A program made the position numbers and the translations under genes. Source: Streptococcus ruminantium (GTDB lineage: Bacteria > Bacillota > Bacilli > Lactobacillales > Streptococcaceae). Taken from it: a stretch of 64,000 nucleotides of DNA. The notes beneath the pieces are model-generated. The model searched no databases. It was given only the letters and a program-made list of their open reading frames with translations, and was not told the DNA's origin. Positions 17,598 through 26,674 of the stretch are shown here, piece by piece. Numbering within the stretch: position 1 is the stretch's first letter; every line of letters starts with the position of its first letter. The stretch is from the NCBI RefSeq assembly GCF_003609975.1, contig NZ_AP018400.1:1624501-1688500 (forward strand), read 5' to 3'.

Positions 17598-19058
17598 CTA
17601 TAAAACTGCCAGAATAATAAAGTTTAAAATGAAGAGGGCTGTTGCTCCCCAAAGAATTGGATGAACTTCTTTTGCCTTTCCTGTCGAAACTTTTACTAAG
17701 CAGTAGAAGATAAAGGATACCGCAATACCGTAAGAAATGGAGAAACAAAGGGCCATGAAGAAGGCTGCAAAGAAGGCTGGAAGCGCATCTTCAAATTGAC
17801 TCCAATCAACATCCAAGAAGGAGGAAACCATCATCACACCAACGATAATCAGTGCTGGAGCTGTCGCCGCCGCTGGTACAATACCGATAAATGGCAAGAT
17901 AAAGGTGGATAGGAGGAACAAAACTGCTGCTGTTACCGCTGTTAAGCCTGTGCGTCCCCCTGCTGAGATTCCTGCCGCTGACTCAACATAAGTGGTCGTA
18001 TTTGATGTACCAAAGAGGGCACCGATTGAAGTACCGACAGCATCTGCAAAAAGAGCCTTATCCATTTTTGAATTGAAGCCCGTACCATTTTCCAGAGCTT
18101 CTTCATCTTCCGCTGAGAAAATTCCTGTTTTGCGACCTGTACCAATAAAGGTACCAAGAGTATCAAATGTATCTGATAAACTGAAGGCAAAAATTGTCAT
18201 CAAAACAAGTGGTAATCGGCTAGAATCTGCAAAAAGAGAGGAAAGTCCTCCAAAAGCTGCAAGGAAGGTTGTTCCCAACTCAGAAAAAGCCGTTCCGATA
18301 TTATTGTTAGCAAAATCAATCGTAGATAGATCAACGACACCCACTGGAATACCAGCTAATGTTGTCACAACAATACCAATCAAAATAGCACCACGTACAT
18401 TCTTCATCACCAAAATAGCTGTCAAGAGAAGACCGAATACCGTTAAAAGCACGCTCGGATCCGTGAACGTTGAGATTGCTGGTACAACGCTGCCCTTGGC
18501 AAAGACGGAGAAGACACCTTTTGAGAAGGTTTCTGCCGTCGCACTAGCTGGAGCAACACCATTAACCGTAATAATGTCTGAACCAGATGTTAGAAATGTA
18601 ATCAAGTTGGAGTTTTTAAAACCAAGGTAGGCTACAAAGACACCGATACCTCCACCAATAGCATGTTGCAAACTAACTGGAATGGCTTTAATGATGCTCT
18701 TACGAACCTTTGTAACAGTGATAAAAACGTTGAAAAGGCCGCATAGGAAAACCATAGCCAAAGCTTCCTGCCAACTAAAACCCAGTCCGATAACGACTGT
18801 ATAAGTGAAGAAGGCGTTCAAGCCCATCCCTGGCGCCAAGGCATAAGGAACATTGGCAAAGAGTCCCATCACAAGAGTTGAAGCAGCACTGGCAATAATT
18901 GTTGCCAAAAATACTGCCTGTGTAGGCATACCAGCTACACTCAGCACGCTTGGATTGACAAATAAGATATAAGACATGGCAAAGAAGGTGGTAAGACCTG
19001 CCATAATTTCTGTTGAAACAGTCGTTCCATGTTCTTTCAATTTGAAAAATTGATCCAT
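17598..19058 (-). CDS. NCS2 family purine (guanine/hypoxanthine) permease
   Basis: A 486-residue permease of the NCS2 family, AzgA/PbuG-like branch, with about 12-14 helices. The N-terminus TTVSTEIMAGLTTFFAMSYI, LAPGMGLNAFFTY and the DTFDTLGTFIGTGR and EDEEALENG segments are typical of guanine/hypoxanthine transporters. The ribosome site is AAAGGAG. A good promoter and CGAAC-containing PurBox-like sites lie upstream, fitting control by PurR. The exact purine specificity is inferred only from family. Confidence 0.9.
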   Translation of the reverse strand: MDQFFKLKEHGTTVSTEIMAGLTTFFAMSYILFVNPSVLSVAGMPTQAVFLATIIASAASTLVMGLFANVPYALAPGMGLNAFFTYTVVIGLGFSWQEALAMVFLCGLFNVFITVTKVRKSIIKAIPVSLQHAIGGGIGVFVAYLGFKNSNLITFLTSGSDIITVNGVAPASATAETFSKGVFSVFAKGSVVPAISTFTDPSVLLTVFGLLLTAILVMKNVRGAILIGIVVTTLAGIPVGVVDLSTIDFANNNIGTAFSELGTTFLAAFGGLSSLFADSSRLPLVLMTIFAFSLSDTFDTLGTFIGTGRKTGIFSAEDEEALENGTGFNSKMDKALFADAVGTSIGALFGTSNTTTYVESAAGISAGGRTGLTAVTAAVLFLLSTFILPFIGIVPAAATAPALIIVGVMMVSSFLDVDWSQFEDALPAFFAAFFMALCFSISYGIAVSFIFYCLVKVSTGKAKEVHPILWGATALFILNFIILAVL

Positions 19059-19095
19059 TTTTTCATTTCTCCTTTAATTTACGAACGATAAAGAT

Positions 19096-19124
19096 ATTGT
19101 AATAGAAAATGATTCATATTTCAA
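19096..19124 (-). promoter_or_regulatory. Promoter of the purine permease
   Basis: TTGAAA (19119-19124), 17 bp, TACAAT (19096-19101) on the minus strand. The RNA would start near 19089. Confidence 0.6.
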
Positions 19125-19164
19125 GTTTTTGCGATTTGAAAACGTTATTTTCATTATTTTTTTA

Positions 19165-19190
19165 TTTTTCGTTCGTCTTTTACGAACTTT
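19165..19190 (-). promoter_or_regulatory. PurBox-like pair (PurR sites)
   Basis: Two oppositely oriented CGAAC cores (CGTTCG at 19170-19175 and ACGAAC at 19182-19187) sit in A/T-rich flanks, about 75-100 bp upstream of the predicted RNA start. Lactococcal and streptococcal PurR acts from A/T-flanked CCGAAC boxes at about that distance. A further ACGAACG lies at 19081-19087 in the leader. The match is partial. Confidence 0.4.
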
Positions 19191-19227
19191 ATTTCTTTTT
19201 TCTTACAAATAAAAAATACCCACGCCT

Positions 19228-19256
19228 TTGCTTTTCTTACCTGCTTTTGCTATACT
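19228..19256 (+). promoter_or_regulatory. Promoter of the HAD phosphatase gene
   Basis: TTGCTT (19228-19233), 17 bp, TATACT (19251-19256) with an upstream TGC. It lies about 45 bp before the ATG at 19302. Confidence 0.5.
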
Positions 19257-19301
19257 TGAAACTATCAGTCCAAGACGAAGAAGCTCAGAAGGAACTAGAA
19301 T

Positions 19302-20114
19302 ATGAAGAAAAAAATAATTGCTATCGATTTAGATGGCACTCTACTAAATAATGATAGTCAGCTTTCCGACTACACCATATCGACTATTAAAAAAATTCGT
19401 CAAGCAGGTCACACCGTCCTTATTGCAACAGGACGTCCTTATCGAATGGCAAAAAATTTTTATCATCAACTGGAGCTAGATACTCCCATGATCAACTTCA
19501 ATGGTTCTCTAGTTCATCTTCCAGAAAGAAAGTGGCAATGGGAACAGAATATCCTCATCGATAAAAAATATCTTTTAGAGTTTCTTAAAGAAGAAGAACA
19601 TTTTGAGGCAGATTTTATTGCTGGTGAATACAAGAAGAAATTCTATATCACTCAAACCAATCTGGACAAAATTGACCCTACCTTGATGGGTGTTGAACAG
19701 ATTACCCCTGATACTCTTATCAAACCAGAACGTATTACCAGCAACCCTCATTCCATTCTCATGCAAACTCGAGCAGTAGATAAATACGAACTGGCAAAAG
19801 AAATGAAAGCTTACTTTAAGAACGAGTTGGAAATCAACACTTGGGGCGGACCATTAAATATCCTCGAAACTTGTGCAAAAGGTGTCAATAAAGCGACAGC
19901 CCTTAGTTATATCCTCAATCTCTATCAAGCTAGTCCCCAAGATTTAATTGCTTTTGGAGATGAACATAATGATATTGAAATGCTGGAACTAGCTGGCACC
20001 GCCTACGCCATGAAAAATTGTAGCAATCGTCTCCGACCACACGCAGATCGTTTAACAGAATTTGCCAACTTTGAAGATGGAGTAGCACGAGAGCTAGAAA
20101 ATCTATTTTTATAA
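19302..20114 (+). CDS. Cof-type HAD-superfamily phosphatase
   Basis: A 270-residue phosphatase of the HAD class IIB (Cof) group. Motif I DLDGTLLNND gives the nucleophile Asp and general acid Asp at residues 8 and 10; motif II is IATGRP; motif III Lys is in AKGVNKATAL; motif IV is AFGDEHNDIEML. Members dephosphorylate sugar phosphates, nucleotides or flavin precursors; the substrate here is unknown. AAGGAACTAGAAT precedes the start. It is monocistronic, ended by a very strong hairpin at 20198. Confidence 0.9.
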   Translation: MKKKIIAIDLDGTLLNNDSQLSDYTISTIKKIRQAGHTVLIATGRPYRMAKNFYHQLELDTPMINFNGSLVHLPERKWQWEQNILIDKKYLLEFLKEEEHFEADFIAGEYKKKFYITQTNLDKIDPTLMGVEQITPDTLIKPERITSNPHSILMQTRAVDKYELAKEMKAYFKNELEINTWGGPLNILETCAKGVNKATALSYILNLYQASPQDLIAFGDEHNDIEMLELAGTAYAMKNCSNRLRPHADRLTEFANFEDGVARELENLFL

Positions 20115-20197
20115 CAAATCAAGAGAGGCTTAGACAAAACTTTTCTCATTTTAGTAATCCTATATCATCCATTGATGCTCAATGAGATTTTATTTAC

Positions 20198-20252
20198 AAA
20201 ACGAACAAAGATTTGACTTTTGAAAGAGAAAGTCAAATCTTTGTTCGTTTTT
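20198..20252 (+). [10 protein letters not shown]. Long-stem [12 protein letters not shown] the CGAACAAAG family
   Basis: AAAACGAACAAAGATTTGAC and its exact complement form a stem of about 23 bp around a short loop, ending in TTTTT. A GAGGCTTAGACAAAAC box at about 20124 precedes it, as a related box precedes the hairpin at 7709-7765. Confidence 0.75.
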
Positions 20253-20323
20253 CTTATTTATATAGCTCAATTTTAATAAAGGAAAACCCCAAAACAAGTC
20301 CACACAGTGTCAACCGATTGTTC

Positions 20324-20352
20324 TTAACTTCCTGTAGTTTAAGTGGTAAAAT
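20324..20352 (+). promoter_or_regulatory. Probable promoter of the LPXTG adhesin gene
   Basis: TTAACT (20324-20329), 17 bp, TAAAAT (20347-20352) preceded by TGG. A run of nine or more A at about 20370-20379 follows in the leader, and AAAGGAGG stands before the ATG at 20409. Confidence 0.4.
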
Positions 20353-20408
20353 TTTATCGTAAATGCTAAAAAAAAAAAGCAATTACTGATTAAAAAAGGA
20401 GGGTCGCA

Positions 20409-23400
20409 ATGACTAAGTTAAGAAACCTACTTCTAATCTTGCTGGTGTTGTTTGGCGGGATTTTTTCTGCCCAAGCAGCCTCGGCAAAATCTGTTGATAT
20501 TGAGGTTAGCAACACTAATCTAACCCCTGAGGTGGTTGAAGGAGGAAACTCCACAAGATTTTCATTTGATTTTACTGTGCCTAATGGAACAAAAAAAGAT
20601 GACACAACCACCATCTCCTTACCAAAAGAACTGGATTTTCAACGGTATCAAGAATTTGAAGTTTATGCTCCTGATGGACAAGCTGTCGCAAAAGCTGTTA
20701 TTGAACCCAAAATCAAAACACTAACAATGACCTATACAGACTATGTTGAGAAACATAGCGACATAAAAGGACATCTCGAAATGAACGTTGTTGTGGATAG
20801 GAAGGTAATAACAACAGCAAATACGGTTGCGGCAGAAATAACGATAAATAATAAAACTAAGATTACGATTGGTACTGGTAAGCTTAGCTATACCGGTACT
20901 AAGGGTGATAGCGATAAGATTGACTTTTGGAAATACGGAGTTAGCTCTAACAACAACGAAATAGTGTATTTGATTAATATCAATACATCTAAGTCAACTG
21001 TGCCTGATGTAACGATTTCAGATCAGCTTAAGTCTCCTGGCTTACAGTATGTGGAAGATAGCTTTGAAATCCAAGAAGGAAACTGGTATAAAAATGAGTG
21101 GAACTACTGGGCATTAGGAAGTGAGATTAATGTCACCAGTAAGTATAAGGATAAGATTGAGATTTCTTCCGATAAAACCTCCTTTAAAGTTAAACTCGGG
21201 GACATTAATGGGAAAGGATACAGAATCAAGTACAGGGTAAAAGCCGCCTACACTCTTATTAACGGAGAAAAACTTAATAATTTAGCAGAGTACTATACTG
21301 GAACTACCAGAAGATCTCATGCCAGTCATGTGCAGACCTATCAAGGCGCTTCTGGTTCAGCTAGTGGCTATAACTACGGTTTAATCATTGAAAAAGTAAA
21401 TGAAGAGCGTCAACTTCTTGCAGGAGCTGAATTCACCGTTACTCGCACAGCAACTGGTCAAGTGATTGGCAAATTTATGACTGATGAAAAAGGGATAGTG
21501 GAAGTCACTGGGCTTTTGAGGGATGAGTATACTATCACTGAAACAAAGGCTCCGGCAGGCTATGCGATTGCAGCCCCTGTAACGAGGATAGCTGATAATT
21601 CAATCGTAACCATTATAGATAAAAAAGCAAACACCGACATTGAAGGCAAAAAGACCTGGGTGGATAACAACGACCAAGACGGTAAACGACCAAAGTCTAT
21701 CAAAGTTAATCTTCTGGCTAATGGAACAATCGTTCAGACTAAAGAAGTAACTGCAGAGAATGATTGGTCATATAAATTCTCAGGCTTGGACCAACACGAT
21801 AAAGATGGGGAAAAAATCGTCTACACTGTTTCAGAAGAAAAGGTAGACGGATATGAGATGAAGGTGGAAGGAACTAACATCACCAACACCCATACTCCAG
21901 AAACAACGCAAGTTTCAGGGACTAAGACTTGGAACGATAACAACGACCAAGACGGTAAACGACCACAATCTATCACCGTAAACCTCTTGGCTGATGGTAA
22001 GGTCATCAAGAGCCAACAAGTCACTGCCGAAAACGACTGGAAGTATACCTTCACCGACCTACCGAAGTACGCTAACGGAAAAGAAATCGTCTATACCGTG
22101 ACAGAAAACGCTGTTGAAGGCTACACCACAACCTACGATAAGTACAATATCACCAATAGTTACACACCTGGTCAAACTAGCCTCACAGTAACCAAGGCTT
22201 GGGATGACAAGGACAATCAAGACGGTAAACGTCCTGAAGCTATCCAAGTTCAACTCTATGCTAACGACCAGAAATCTGGCGAGGTCGTGACACTAACAGC
22301 AGCCAACAAATGGACACACACTTGGACAGGACTTGCTAAGAAGGCAAACAAAAAAGACATCGTCTACACCGTCAAAGAAGTCTCAAAAGTAGAGGGATAC
22401 ACCACTACTGTAGGAACTGTTGAAAATGGAAATGTCACCATTACCAACACCTATAAACCAAGTACAACCTCTATCAAGGTAAACAAGGTCTGGAAAGATA
22501 AGGACAACCAAGATGGTCTGCGCCCAACTTCCATTACCGTCAACCTCTTGGCGGATGGTGAAGTTGTTAAGACGGAAACGATCACACCAAATGCTGATGG
22601 CGATTGGAGCCACACCTTCACAGACTTGCCTGAATACAAAAATGGCAAGAAAATCACTTACACCGTTTCAGAAGAAAAGGTAGAGGGATACGAAACAACG
22701 GTAGAAGGAACTACCATCACCAACACCCATACTCCAGAAACAACAGAAGTTGCAGGTACCAAGACTTGGAACGATAACAACGACCAAGATGGTAAACGTC
22801 CAAAATCTATTACCGTAAACCTCTTGGCAGACGGTCAACCGGTCGCAAGCAAAATCGTCACCGCAGACGACAACTGGTCTTACAAGTTCTCAAACCTACC
22901 TGCTAAGAAAAATGGAGCTACCATTACCTACACGATTAGTGAAAAAGCAGTCGCAGATTACACTACAACCTATGATGGCTACAATATCACTAACAGCTAC
23001 ACACCGGGAGAAACAAGTGTCACTGCCACAAAAGTTTGGGAAGACAACAACAACCAAGACGGACTGCGCAGGGAAATCAAACTAGAACTCTACGCAGACG
23101 GTGTTGCCACTGGACAGAGCCAAACCCTTTCTGAAGAGAACAACTGGAAAGCAACCTGGACAGGACTTGCTAAGAAGGCAAACAAAAAGGACATCGTCTA
23201 CACCGTCAAAGAAGTCACTGCTATTGATGGCTATACTTCAAAAGTAACTCAAACATCAACCAATAACTTTACCATCACCAATACCCATACTCCAGAAACA
23301 ACGCAAGTTTCAGGTGCTAAGACCTGGAATGACAACAATGACCAAGACGGTAAACGTCCGAAATCTATCACTGTCAACCTCTTGGCTAACGGTGAAGTCG

Positions 23401-24809
23401 TTCAAAGTCAGAAAGTCTCTGCCGATACGAATTGGACTTATACCTTTACTAACCTACCGAAGTACGCTAACGGAAAAGAAATCGTCTACACTGTTTCAGA
23501 AGAAAAGGTAGAGGGATACGAAACAACGGTAGAAGGAACCAATATCACCAATACCCATACTCCAGAAACAACGGAAGTTGCAGGTACTAAGACCTGGAAT
23601 GACAACAACGACCAAGACGGTAAACGTCCGAAATCTATCACCGTAAACCTCTTGGCGGATGGTAAGGCCATCAAGAGCCAACAAGTCACTGCTGAAAACG
23701 ACTGGAAGTATACCTTCACCGACCTACCGAAATACGCTAACGGAAAAGAAATCGTCTATACTGTTTTAGAAGAAGAAGTAGACGGGTATGAGATGAAGGT
23801 GGATGGCTACAATATCACAAACAGTTACACACCAAGTACAACCTCTGTCAAGGTAAACAAGGTGTGGAAAGATAAGGACAACCAAGATGGTCTACGCCCA
23901 ACTTCTATTATCGTCAACCTTCTGGCAGATGGTCAGGTAGTTTCTACAACAACCATCAAACCAGATGCCAACGGTGATTGGAACTACACATTCACAGACT
24001 TGCCTGAATACAAAAATGGCAAGAAAATTACCTACACTGCGGAAGAGGCGAACACACCAAACGGGTATACCTCATCTGTAGAAGGAACCACCATCACTAA
24101 CACCCACACTCCAGAAACAACAGAAGTTGCAGGGACTAAGACTTGGAATGACAATAATGACCAAGACGGTAAGCGTCCAAAATCTATCACCGTAAACCTC
24201 TTGGCTAACGGTGAAGTCGTTCAAAGTCAGAAAGTCTCTGCCGATACGAATTGGACCTATACCTTTACTAACCTACCGAAGTACGCTAACGGGAAGGAAA
24301 TCGTCTACACTGTAACTGAGAATGCCGTTGATAACTATACAACAACCATTGATGGACACAACATTACCAACAGTTACACACCAGGTCAGACGAGTCTCAC
24401 TGTTACCAAGGTCTGGAAGGATAACAATAATCAAGACGGTAAACGTCCTGGATCTATCCAAGTTCAACTCTATGCCGACGGTGAAAAGTTGGGCGAACCT
24501 GTAACCCTGACTGCTGATAACAAGTGGACGCATACTTGGACAGGACTTGACAAGAAAGCAAACCAGAAAGATATTGTCTATACAGTCAAAGAGGTTTCAG
24601 TGGTTGATGGATACACAGCATCTGTAGGAAAAGTTGAAAATGGAAATGTCACCATTACCAACACCTACAAGCCAACCACTCCTCCTAAGAAGAAAAAATC
24701 GACTCCACTGCCATCAACAGGAAGTCTCAACGGACTAGGACTGACGTTTGTCGGACTAGCACTTGCCGCGACTATCAGTGCTCGAGCGATTTACCGAAAG
24801 AGGAAATAG
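20409..24809 (+). CDS. LPXTG-anchored Cna_B repeat surface adhesin
   Basis: A 1466-residue cell-wall protein. A signal peptide (residues 1 to about 27, ending AQAASA) leads into two Ig-like adhesin domains of the Cna/SdrG type (about 30-315), one SpaA-like domain (about 320-395, LAGAEFTV...YTITETKAPAGYAI) and eleven Cna_B domains (410-1420, 90-97 residues each). Each repeat starts like KTWNDNNDQDGKRP and ends like NITNTHTPETT; Lys, Asn and acidic residues suit internal isopeptide bonds. The sorting signal is LPSTGS, a membrane span and RKRK. Collagen or matrix binding is inference. No sortase gene lies nearby, so the housekeeping sortase probably anchors it. Confidence 0.92.
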   Translation: MTKLRNLLLILLVLFGGIFSAQAASAKSVDIEVSNTNLTPEVVEGGNSTRFSFDFTVPNGTKKDDTTTISLPKELDFQRYQEFEVYAPDGQAVAKAVIEPKIKTLTMTYTDYVEKHSDIKGHLEMNVVVDRKVITTANTVAAEITINNKTKITIGTGKLSYTGTKGDSDKIDFWKYGVSSNNNEIVYLININTSKSTVPDVTISDQLKSPGLQYVEDSFEIQEGNWYKNEWNYWALGSEINVTSKYKDKIEISSDKTSFKVKLGDINGKGYRIKYRVKAAYTLINGEKLNNLAEYYTGTTRRSHASHVQTYQGASGSASGYNYGLIIEKVNEERQLLAGAEFTVTRTATGQVIGKFMTDEKGIVEVTGLLRDEYTITETKAPAGYAIAAPVTRIADNSIVTIIDKKANTDIEGKKTWVDNNDQDGKRPKSIKVNLLANGTIVQTKEVTAENDWSYKFSGLDQHDKDGEKIVYTVSEEKVDGYEMKVEGTNITNTHTPETTQVSGTKTWNDNNDQDGKRPQSITVNLLADGKVIKSQQVTAENDWKYTFTDLPKYANGKEIVYTVTENAVEGYTTTYDKYNITNSYTPGQTSLTVTKAWDDKDNQDGKRPEAIQVQLYANDQKSGEVVTLTAANKWTHTWTGLAKKANKKDIVYTVKEVSKVEGYTTTVGTVENGNVTITNTYKPSTTSIKVNKVWKDKDNQDGLRPTSITVNLLADGEVVKTETITPNADGDWSHTFTDLPEYKNGKKITYTVSEEKVEGYETTVEGTTITNTHTPETTEVAGTKTWNDNNDQDGKRPKSITVNLLADGQPVASKIVTADDNWSYKFSNLPAKKNGATITYTISEKAVADYTTTYDGYNITNSYTPGETSVTATKVWEDNNNQDGLRREIKLELYADGVATGQSQTLSEENNWKATWTGLAKKANKKDIVYTVKEVTAIDGYTSKVTQTSTNNFTITNTHTPETTQVSGAKTWNDNNDQDGKRPKSITVNLLANGEVVQSQKVSADTNWTYTFTNLPKYANGKEIVYTVSEEKVEGYETTVEGTNITNTHTPETTEVAGTKTWNDNNDQDGKRPKSITVNLLADGKAIKSQQVTAENDWKYTFTDLPKYANGKEIVYTVLEEEVDGYEMKVDGYNITNSYTPSTTSVKVNKVWKDKDNQDGLRPTSIIVNLLADGQVVSTTTIKPDANGDWNYTFTDLPEYKNGKKITYTAEEANTPNGYTSSVEGTTITNTHTPETTEVAGTKTWNDNNDQDGKRPKSITVNLLANGEVVQSQKVSADTNWTYTFTNLPKYANGKEIVYTVTENAVDNYTTTIDGHNITNSYTPGQTSLTVTKVWKDNNNQDGKRPGSIQVQLYADGEKLGEPVTLTADNKWTHTWTGLDKKANQKDIVYTVKEVSVVDGYTASVGKVENGNVTITNTYKPTTPPKKKKSTPLPSTGSLNGLGLTFVGLALAATISARAIYRKRK
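21636..24671 (+). repeat. Eleven tandem Cna_B-encoding repeats (about 270-291 bp each)
   Basis: Repeat units begin at 21636, 21912, 22182, 22473, 22749, 23019, 23307, 23577, 23847, 24126 and 24396. Several are nearly identical at DNA level: units 7 and 10 share the AACGGTGAAGTCGTTCAAAG block, and units 2 and 8 share a long AAGAGCCAACAAGTCACTGC block. Units fall into a few classes arranged in a mosaic, suggesting duplication and recombination. Confidence 0.9.
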
Positions 24810-24876
24810 GCATGACAAACCCACAGAGTGATTGAGGGGAAGAGAGACTAAGGCAAATGTCTTAACTCTATAATCC

Positions 24877-24932
24877 AAAAGCGAATAAAGATAGTTTTCT
24901 ATCATTTAGAATTCTATCTTGTTCGCTTTTTT
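24877..24932 (+). [10 protein letters not shown]. [10 protein letters not shown] after the adhesin gene
   Basis: AAAAGCGAATAAAGATAG and CTATCTTGTTCGCTTTT pair with small mismatches and end in TTTTTT. It is the third hairpin of the GCGAACAA type in the window. Confidence 0.7.
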
Positions 24933-25552
24933 GCGTAATTTATCCATTACTAGACTTGAATCTTATTACTGCCTATTCAATATAAAGCAGGAGAAAACAA
25001 GTTTACTGAAAAAAGTGATAGGACTAAGTTGAACTATTTTTTGATAGAACAATTTTAAAAGATAATGTGCAACCGTAATCATGACTTTCTGCTCAATAAT
25101 TCACAGATTCATTGAGCAGTCGAGAAACCTTTTTATTGTCGTGAGTAAGTCATACAAGACACAAGATTGATAAACAGCGAAGCTCACACAGAAACTGATA
25201 AAGTAGCCTTAATTTTTTTACCAACGTATCGGAACTTCGTCTGATGAGACCATATCGTATTTTTATACTCATGCCTTAAGTGACTAATGTTGAACTCTCG
25301 TCAGTGGAATAGAAGAGTTTGTTCCTTCGCACAGCGACCAAGTAGAGCATCAATCACACCGTTCTTACTGGAAATACACCCGTATATGAGTTTTTAAAGG
25401 GAGTAATTTTCGTATCAGGTCGGTAAGGCTAAGACAAGTAGATCAATCTCCATCCAAACTATTCTTAATATTTTCTTTGCATATTTTTATTGCTTTTCTG
25501 AAAATTATATGCAATCTTTTTGGAAATTCTTATAGTTTTTACACGAATTTAC
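24933..25552. other. Gene-free stretch before the mannose PTS operon
   Basis: About 620 bp with no credible open frame. On the minus strand between about 25130 and 25390 short sense stretches interrupted by stops read like decayed coding sequence, but I cannot assign a family. It may be the remnant of a lost gene or a long regulatory region for the man operon. Confidence 0.35.
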
Positions 25553-25582
25553 TTGACAAAAGAAGTGAAAACGTTTTATAAT
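25553..25582 (+). promoter_or_regulatory. manLMN promoter with cre-like site
   Basis: Consensus TTGACA (25553-25558) and TATAAT (25577-25582) with an 18-bp spacer. TGAAAACGTTTTAT (25566-25579), close to the CcpA cre consensus, lies between and over the -10, which would allow catabolite repression. Confidence 0.7.
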
Positions 25583-25652
25583 AGTAACGTTCGGACATGA
25601 AAGCCCATTCAATGGTTTTTACATGAACAAGAAAAATTTAGGAGGTCTAATA

Positions 25653-26645
25653 ATGAGTATTGGAATCATTATTGCAAGTCATGGCGAATTTGCTGCCGGT
25701 ATTCATCAGTCAGGTTCTATGATTTTTGGCGAACAAGAAAAAGTACAAGTTGTTACTTTTATGCCAAGTGAAGGGCCAGATGATTTATACGCTAAGCTCA
25801 ATGCTGCTGTTGACGCATTTGAGGCCGATGATGAAGTTTTGGTGTTGGCTGACCTTTGGAGTGGTTCACCATTTAACCAAGCAAGCCGCGTAGCTGGTGA
25901 AAATCCAGACCGTAAGTTTGCCATCATTACTGGTCTAAACTTGCCGATGCTTATTCAAGCTTACACAGAGCGTATGATTAACGCTACTGCTGGCGTAGAA
26001 GAAGTTGCGGCAAACATTATCAAAGAAGCAAAGGATGGTATCAAGGTTCTTCCAGAAGAACTTCAGCCAGCCGAAGCTACTCCTACAGTCGCTGCTACTC
26101 CTGCTGCACCACAAGGTGCTATCCCTCCAGGTACTGTCATCGGTGATGGTAAGTTAAAAATCAACTTGGCTCGTGTTGACACCCGCCTCTTGCATGGTCA
26201 GGTGGCGACTGGTTGGACTCCTGCTTCTAAAGCAGACCGCATTATTGTTGCTTCAGATACCGTTGCAAAAGATGAATTGCGTAAACAGCTCATCAAGCAA
26301 GCTGCACCTGGTAACGTAAAAGCGAACGTTATACCAATCAAAAAATTGATTGAGATTTCAAAAGACCCTCGCTTTGGTAACACACACGCTTTGATTCTCT
26401 TTGAAACTCCTCAGGAAGCTCTCGAAGCTATTGAAGGTGGCGTTGAGATCAAAGAGTTGAACGTCGGTTCTATGGCTCATTCTACTGGTAAAACAATGGT
26501 TAACAACGTATTGTCAATGGACAAAGACGATGTTGCAACCTTTGAAAAATTGCGTGACCTCGGTGTTCAATTCGATGTCCGTAAAGTACCAAATGACTCT
26601 AAAAAAGACTTGTTCGAACTCATCAACAAGGCCAACGTTCAATAA
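25653..26645 (+). CDS. manL: Mannose PTS component IIAB
   Basis: A 330-residue cytoplasmic EIIAB of the mannose/glucose PTS. The IIA domain carries the phospho-His in ASHGEFAAG (residue 10). An Ala/Pro/Thr linker (about 140-165, [14 protein letters not shown]) leads to the IIB domain, whose phospho-His is in [11 protein letters not shown]. It takes phosphate from HPr and passes it to incoming sugar at IIC-IID. The ATG at 25653 follows AGGAGG; the frame begins 30 bp earlier without a ribosome site. First gene of manLMN. Confidence 0.95.
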   Translation: MSIGIIIASHGEFAAGIHQSGSMIFGEQEKVQVVTFMPSEGPDDLYAKLNAAVDAFEADDEVLVLADLWSGSPFNQASRVAGENPDRKFAIITGLNLPMLIQAYTERMINATAGVEEVAANIIKEAKDGIKVLPEELQPAEATPTVAATPAAPQGAIPPGTVIGDGKLKINLARVDTRLLHGQVATGWTPASKADRIIVASDTVAKDELRKQLIKQAAPGNVKANVIPIKKLIEISKDPRFGNTHALILFETPQEALEAIEGGVEIKELNVGSMAHSTGKTMVNNVLSMDKDDVATFEKLRDLGVQFDVRKVPNDSKKDLFELINKANVQ

Positions 26646-26674
26646 TGTCATCTGCATAAAGAAAGGATTTCAAC

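Noticed and set aside
19136..19155. cre-like TTGAAAACGTTATTTTC upstream of the purine permease
   Set aside because: Spacing of the half-sites does not fit the CcpA consensus.
21636..24671. Regular repeats considered as a possible CRISPR or satellite
   Set aside because: The repeats are about 270 bp, in frame and encode Cna_B domains.
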